A DNA stretch of 64,000 nt. Origin: Gerris lacustris. Its lineage: Eukaryota; Arthropoda; Insecta; Hemiptera; Gerridae. The position numbers and the translations under genes are program-made. Location of the stretch: positions 72,203,131 to 72,267,130 of the forward strand of contig OX578279.1 in assembly GCA_951217055.1 (NCBI GenBank), written 5' to 3'. A model generated the notes under the pieces. It made no database searches, had not been told where the DNA came from, and saw nothing but the letters and a program-made list of their open reading frames with translations. Of the stretch, positions 57,923 to 64,000 are shown in pieces (position 1 is the first letter of the stretch; each line of letters starts with the position of its first letter).

Positions 57923-58906
57923 CCCTGGAATACTAATGCTCGACTTTTTTAAGACTATACGTTAGTTTTTTGTCTGTGGTGACATCTAACGGGACTGCAG
58001 GGACGTACCCTGCCAGGAGTGCTTCGACTGTTTGGTTGTCCTTGAGATTTCGTCGATATAGAACCTGCACTGTCACTCGTGTCATCGCAAGTTACAGTAT
58101 TTGAAAACATACATCGTAATTTTTACAAAGGTTTAGTAATGAACGTAAATTTTTTCTCGTCATAATTACGAGCATTAGTAATACCGTGTTATATAATACT
58201 CGATTATTTTTTTTATATTTTACATGATTTATTGTATATTTTATTATTAAAACAAGACAATGGCACAACAAAAATTGTTTAGCGACCCTGTAGGTTGAAT
58301 AGGAATTATGAACGAGTTAAGTTCAGACGAAGACTTAGATCTAGATGAAGATTTTGAAGTAGAGGATCTTAATAACTGTTCAGATATAAATATCGAAAAA
58401 AATATAGTGATTTTATCCCAAATATCCCAAATAATCCAATATTTTATTAACAATTTACAATTTAAATTAAATATTTTGTAATTATAATACTTAATTACTT
58501 AATTAGTATTGTGACTCTTACTAAAGATATTTATTTAAAAGAAAGTATTGTGAATATTCTAAATTTAAATTAGCAATGTGCTATGTGCAATTTTACCCTC
58601 ATTGTATAGAATATTTAGTTCGTGGTAAGTCCAATTTTAAAAAAATACACATATATTTGTGATTCTTGTTCCAAATTTTATTTGCTAAGTTCACTAAGCT
58701 CATTTCACCTAAATTTTGATAACAAGCTGTTGATACTGATTAGTATCGTTGAGAAAAATGTGTTTATAATAATTAAAATATATATTATTTACAAAAAGTT
58801 GATATTTATTCATGTATAACCCAATAAGATAGTATAAAATGAATACTCGTAAAAATTACGAAGGTTTAGTAATAGACGCTCACTAGTTAGCATTAGTATT
58901 CCAGGG
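57923..58906. mobile_element. piggyBac element, non-autonomous, 984 bp
   Basis: CCCTGGAATACTAATGCT and its inverse AGCATTAGTATTCCAGGG form 18-bp perfect ends between TTAA duplications (57919-57922, 58907-58910). AAGGTTTAGTAAT recurs near both ends (~58129, ~58860) as a subterminal repeat. The ends differ from the 42-kb element beyond CCCT-GAA, so this is a separate family. It is almost the same length as that element. Confidence 0.92.
58260..58481 (+). pseudogene. piggyBac transposase, N-terminal remnant
   Basis: From ATG at 58260 the frame reads MAQQKLFSDPVG, then a TGA (58296-58298). After that IGIMNELSSDEDLDLDEDFE continues in the same frame, then VEDLNNCSDINIEKNI, to a stop at 58479-58481. 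The acidic Asp/Glu stretch after a short leader fits piggyBac N-termini. No catalytic region follows within the element, so most of the gene was deleted internally. Initiation at 58308 would avoid the early stop and give a 57-residue acidic peptide. Confidence 0.55.
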
Positions 58907-58955
58907 TTAAGGAGATACCAGAGGAGTGGATTTGACACTATAAACTAAAAATTGA

Positions 58956-59500
58956 TCCGAGACAACTCAGACAAACTTTCTCATATACGAGTTCATAATT
59001 ATTTCACGTACTTTCCTTCTATTTATTAGTTTTCCTGTTTTTGTAGGTATATTTAATTATTATTGAACATTTAATCAAAATGTATCATAAAAGCGACTTC
59101 TCCTCGGCGGGGAATCGATCCCGGCCTCTCTCCGTCCGAGAAGCCCGAAAAACGGCTTACACCGTTATATTCGTATTTAAATAGACTACATTTTAGAATT
59201 TTTTAATCAAAATGGTCGGAACCGTTTTCGAGAAATATTTATTTTTCAGATATTTCTGGGGGTAGCGCCCCCAAATTTGGAGCTTAAATTCACTTCTCGA
59301 TTTCGCCTCGGGGTATGATTTTTCTGAACATGTACGCCAAATTTCGTCAAAATCGGCCCAATAGTTTAGGCTTTAGGTGTCTGCACAGACAGACATTTTT
59401 TTAAAACCTCTTTTTTGAACTCAGGGGACGTCGAAATGTGTAATTCCATCAAAATCGAATTTTCAAGCCATCACAATACTTTCTCTTTATATGAGAAAGT
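58956..59500. repeat. Dispersed repeat family G, copy 3
   Basis: Starts TCCGAGACAACTCAGACAAA, has CGGCGGGGAATCGATCCCGG (~59105) and CCAAATTTCGTCAAAATCGG, and ends CTTTATATGAGAAAGT. It lies 45 bp right of the 58-kb piggyBac element. Confidence 0.87.
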
Positions 59501-60209
59501 AAAATCGGACGGGGTCGTATCTAAATAAAAGTAAAACAATTTTATTCGATTCTTCAGTTTTTATTTTGTTTTCATTTCGAGAGAGAAAAGTAAAATTTTG
59601 TTAAAACGTACCAATAATAAAAATATGACGTCAATGCACCATTCCGAAAAATATAAATCCTGTTTACAAATGTAGCAAAATAACAACAACAAAATGAAAG
59701 TAAAAAAAAAATAAAATAAAAAGATAAAGAAAAAAACCGATCAGGTAAGACCCATATCTATTTATAAAATATAAGAAGACATATGTCCAAATGTAAAATG
59801 GGGACGTAGATAAGAACTGCTTATTTTCCTCTCTGTGACTACCACAATCAAACCTGATAACTAACACAACAATATAGTATACCAACTTATATACTAGTAT
59901 TGAAACTGAATCAATTCCTTTAAATAAGTTATTTTTTTCCTTTAAAAGAAAATAAATCCTCGGTAGATGTCAACAAAAAACTTTACTATAACTGACGGTT
60001 CTATTAGAGGAGTTTATTTTATTTATTATTATTTTACTTAATGGAAAAACCATTCCATTCATAAACATTATTTTACTTCCTTCTTTTACTTTTAAAGTGT
60101 TTCTACAAACTTTACATCACACAACAGCAATAAAAGAAATTACGTGTATATAAAATGGTAATTGTTTCTTCAGATTTCTCAGAATGACTAACATCTATTT
60201 TGCATTTTT
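59501..60209. other. AT-rich stretch, nothing recognised
   Basis: No supported feature. Confidence 0.5.
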
Positions 60210-60600
60210 CAATATCTCTGTTAGTAAGATTGAATCGGAAGAGGGGTACTAATTGACTTGGTTACATACCATAGACAACAGAAGAGGAAAGGTCAGTCAG
60301 CATTTCTCAAGACATGCAGCGCAATATCTCTGTTAGTAAGAATGAATCGGAAGAGGGGTACTAATTTACTTGGTTACATACTATAGACAACAGAAGAGGA
60401 AAGGTCAGTCTGCATTTCTCAAGACATGCAGCGCAATATCTCTGTTAGTAAGAATGAATCGAAAGAGGGGTACTAATTTACTTGGTTACATACCATAGAC
60501 AACAGAAGAGGAAAGATCAGTTAGCATTTCTCAAGACATGCAGCGCAATATCTCTGTTAGAAAGAATGAGTCGAAAGAGGGGTACTAATTTACTTAGTTA
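60210..60600. repeat. 112-bp tandem repeat, 3.5 units
   Basis: CAATATCTCTGTTAG recurs at 60210, 60322, 60434 and 60546 (exact 112-bp period). Units share AGAGGGGTACTAATTTACTT and AAGACATGCAGCGCAATATC. Confidence 0.95.
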
Positions 60601-60689
60601 CTCATCCATAAATACCATTTAATAATAATTTAGCCAAGATGACAATGCAATAATACATTAATTTGTAGGGCTCTTTGCCACTGAGTCAT

Positions 60690-61270
60690 GCTAGGAATAC
60701 AACACTTCGTGCAGAGTGAAGGCTAGGTATTAAATATAGTACACATTTCAAAAATGGTTGACAATAAATATTTAACAGCCTTATAGTCTGAAACAGTCAT
60801 AGCTTTATAGTCTTACTTCTGTACAAACTATCGCACTGAGACCACTAATGGGGAAAACTTCCAGGGGTCAATCGGGAAATCTTCCTCTATAACCATTTTC
60901 ATAGTTATCATTCACACCTATCGTGCTGGGAATACAACACTTCGAGCCGAGTCAATGCTAGGTATTAAATATAGGATACATTTAAAAAATATTTAACAGT
61001 TTTATAATCCTAAACTGCTGGATAAATAAAGTTTTAATTTCACAACCTCAATAATTCTGAACAAAACAAAGCCATCGGTACTGAGACCACTAATCGGGAA
61101 ATCTTCCAGGGACAATAGATAAATCTTCCTGGGGAGAATCGGTAAATCTTCCTGGGGACAATCGGGAAATCTTCCTGGGGACAATCGATAAATCTTCCTG
61201 GGGACACTCGATAAATCTTCCTGGGGAAAATTGGGAAATCTTCCTCTACAACCATTTTCATAGTTAAGAT
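60690..61270. repeat. Segmental duplication containing a 24-bp minisatellite
   Basis: GCTAGGAATACAACACTTCG (60690) and GCTGGGAATACAACACTTCG (60925) start two related blocks that both end CTAT/CTACAACCATTTTCATAG. In the second block a GGGAAATCTTCC core expanded into about six 24-bp units (61095-61245). The two overlapping minus-strand frames (93 and 101 codons) are made of this 8-residue repeat. Confidence 0.85.
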
Positions 61271-62040
61271 TCCCATTCTGCAACTAGCCTTTCTATTGAC
61301 TTTTTTTATGTCACGGTCACCATGAAAAATAATACATGGAACCAATATCTGGTAAATTATTTTACACCGGAAATGCGTCTCACATTATACATTTAATCGT
61401 ATTAAGAAACATAAATTATGTACATTTTAATATTACTGAAAATGCATCGTTTTAGTTTAAACTAATTAAAGATCTATATATAGAGCCTTTTAACCTACTC
61501 GTATATTTTACCAAAGATATTATATCGAGTAATTTCCGAAACTCGTTTCCGCTAGCTTTACCACACAAACAATAGAGATTATTAAATATTTGGAATTTTA
61601 AGCTCAGAATATGCAAAGTAGGATATTAAAGGACGACAAAACTTCCTGGTTAAATCAAATTAAATTCAGGATATCTTTAAAAGGAAATATCCATTATAAT
61701 AATGAAATTTAGCGCTAATAGTTTTAGAATTAAACAGGAAACAGTTTGATCTTTTGTTACCTCTAAAATTAATCATTTAATTAATACCACATCTATTTAA
61801 TGATTAATTTACTAGTTCCATATTCATCTAATTAATTTATTATTGCAACCCTTATATTACACGAGTAATCATTACTATAAATATTTTATTAATCATAAAA
61901 GTAAGTATGCAATTTTATAGTATTACTAATTAAATTATGAATACGCAATATCTTTTAATATTTTCAGATGAAGTAAGAAAAGAAATGAAGAGTTTTAATA
62001 ATGTTATCAATAATGAATATTAAAATATGCGGGAAAAAAA
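61271..62040. other. AT-rich stretch, nothing recognised
   Basis: No supported feature. Confidence 0.5.
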
Positions 62041-62620
62041 TCCGAGACAACTCAGACAAGCTTTCTCATAAACGAGTTCATAATTACTTATTCCAGTGTT
62101 TTCCATTTATTAGTTTTCGAGTTTTCCTCAGTACATTTAATTATTATTGAACATTTTATTAAAAGGTATCATAAAAATAACTTCTCCTTGGCGGGGAATC
62201 GAACCCGGCCTCTCACCGTCCGCGTTGAAAGCAGTTTTCTTAGGAACTAGATTTTTTCCCAGGAAAACGGCTTACATTATTAGATTCGTATTTAAATGGA
62301 CAACATTTTAGGTTTTTTTTAGTCAAAATCGTCAGAACTGTTTTAGAGAAATATTTTTTTCAGAGTATTTGGTAGCGCACCCAAGAGATATAATTTGGAG
62401 TTAAAATTAATTTTTACTTGGGGGTATGATTTTTCTGAAAATGCATGCTAAATTTTGTCAAAATCGGCCCAGTAGTTTAGGCTCCACAGGCGTCTGCACA
62501 GACGACAGACAGACATTTTTTAAAAACATTTTTTTTGGACTCACGTTTTGGGTCAAAACATGTAAATCCCTCAAAATCAAATTTTTACGCCATCACAATA
62601 CTTTCTCTTTATATGAGAAA
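62041..62620. repeat. Dispersed repeat family G, copy 4
   Basis: Starts TCCGAGACAACTCAGACAAG, has GGCGGGGAATCGAACCCGGC (antisense B-box, ~62192) and GTCAAAATCGGCCCAGTAGT, and ends CTTTATATGAGAAAG. The 70-codon plus frame inside is a translation of the repeat. Confidence 0.87.
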
Positions 62621-63552
62621 GAAAAAATTATGAAATAAAAACAAAAGTTTCATTCAATATTAGAAAGCTAGAAAGATTGTTGTTTTTTTTCACATACATA
62701 TGATATTTGCTGGTGCAAAATCACTTTTAGAAATATAATTTTTTATTGAAAATTTGTGATTATCTATAAAGGGAAGAGATATAATTGAATGTCAACTTTA
62801 ATAAAACATGTTTAAAAAATAGGATACGCAATCATATATATTACATACACATTTTAATTTTAATGCTAGTTCTTTAAGAATTATACAAAAAAAATGTCAT
62901 GAAATAAAATGCTTTATAACTGAGATAAGCTATATCAATTATTGTGATAATCTGCGTTTGATAAACTATTGTGGAATGAATATCGTCTATTAAAAATTCC
63001 AATTTTCCCCAAGAGTGAACAGCAAATCATATGAAAAAGAAAAACTAATACTGAATACATTTTATTTCTCTAGTATTCATTTATTTCTTTTCCTATTAAA
63101 ATAATTTATTCATTTATTTACTTTTTGTATTTTTTTTTCTTTTACTTTTTTAATACGTCAACTATATTTTTCATTCAGTTAAATACAATATTTTACTATT
63201 CATTACGTATATTATTATCTGTTTTACAAATGTATAAATAAATTATGTATATCTATAGCCACGAATAAATAAGGAATAGATAAATATTTAATCATTTAAA
63301 ATAAGATAATATAGTATTGATCTGTAAATTAAAGAAAAGAAGTAGTTTTATTAAACAAATAAACAGATATGATTAACTGTTCTTTAATATTAGGCGAAGA
63401 AATAAAATAAAATAAATGTATATATACTATGACGATAAACAGTAACACGCTATTTTAAGATCTAAGTATTTGATAAATATGCTATTTATAAATATAAAGT
63501 TTTTCTACTGGGATTTTTATTTTATGTAATGTACATTAGTAACATTATAAAT
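62621..63552. other. AT-rich stretch, nothing recognised
   Basis: No supported feature. Confidence 0.5.
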
Positions 63553-63677
<125 letters not shown>

Positions 63678-63924
63678 TTGAGAATTATAATTTTAATTTA
63701 ATATTTCATTCCTCATAAAAATATTTTAAAATTATTAATAAAATAAAAGAGGGATAAGTATATATGCAATAATTTTTTTTTTTTTTTTTTTTAAGTTTTA
63801 ATTATTGCTTTATTATATTTGTATAATTTTCCTACAAGAATACATTTTTTGTCTATTTAATTGTATCTGTTAATAAAGGGAATGTCAAAATCTGTGGGAA
63901 AGTTGAAGTGAGCTTACCGTAAAA

Positions 63925-64000
63925 ATACGCTAAGTTTATAAAGAGGGTTAAGAGAAGAGGGCCAGCACGGAGCCCTGTGTAACCGAGGCGAAGGGTACGA
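63925..64000 (-). pseudogene. Non-LTR retrotransposon reverse transcriptase fragment, frameshifted
   Basis: On the minus strand one frame reads ASVTQGSVLA and the next reads GPLLLTLFINLAYF after a one-base slip. Together they match the conserved reverse transcriptase block P-GSVLGPLLF--FINDL of Jockey-like and related LINEs. The catalytic F-DD block would lie further downstream (below 63925) and is not visible, so the fragment is truncated. The remainder, if any, lies beyond the right edge. Confidence 0.6.

Noticed and set aside
61002..61345. Two overlapping minus-strand frames (93 and 101 codons) with repeated PRKIYRLS / QEDLP motifs
   Set aside because: They are two frames of the same 24-bp minisatellite. 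Both being open shows the repeat, not coding, is the cause.

Overview
The window looks like non-genic, repeat-dominated chromosomal DNA from an arthropod, most likely an insect. It is strongly AT-rich and carries no bacterial-style operons. It is full of (TA)n, (CA)n and (ATT)n microsatellites, minisatellites, and remnants of eukaryotic transposons: mariner, piggyBac, hAT, PIF/Harbinger-like, Helitron-like, Penelope-like and a non-LTR retrotransposon. I cannot name the species. Only two stretches look like possible host coding sequence: a membrane-anchor exon at 16959-17159 (minus) and a small secreted-looking ORF at 54029-54268 (minus). Neither has a recognised product. Almost all other open frames are translations of repeats.

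Layout. 0-8 kb: an 80-bp tandem repeat, a 211-bp MITE flanked by TAA, a 584-bp mariner that folds back on itself (5719-6302), and the first copy of a foldback family carrying tRNA-like sequences. 8-18 kb: AT-rich sequence, 57-, 53-, 49- and 26-bp minisatellites, a dead mariner transposase fragment, a 0.7-kb Penelope-like palindrome, a 327-bp MITE and the candidate exon. 18-26.5 kb: two more tRNA-like foldbacks, a hAT element with a perfect 8-bp target duplication (21836-24177) that hosts two tandem copies of another transposon, and a Helitron-like element. 26.5-44 kb: foldbacks, several dispersed families sharing a GACAGACA signature, a 47-bp satellite, a 74-bp hairpin array grown from a MITE, and a piggyBac element (42078-43068). 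44.4-46.7 kb: a GC-rich 102-bp satellite with a 521-codon open frame. 46.7-64 kb: long (TA)n tracts, a 43-bp satellite, 82-94-bp and 112-bp arrays, a second piggyBac element (57923-58906), three more copies of a ~0.6-kb dispersed family, and a frameshifted reverse transcriptase fragment at the right edge.

The most unusual element is a dispersed foldback family (copies at 6969, 18397, 19001, 33271 and 57381). Its arms carry tRNA-like sequences pointing outward, and its outer end carries the palindrome GTAGTATTCATACTAC. One copy contains a 72-nt tRNA-like sequence with acceptor, D and anticodon stems intact. Base changes between copies preserve acceptor-stem pairing. All alignments were made by eye; no database search was possible.
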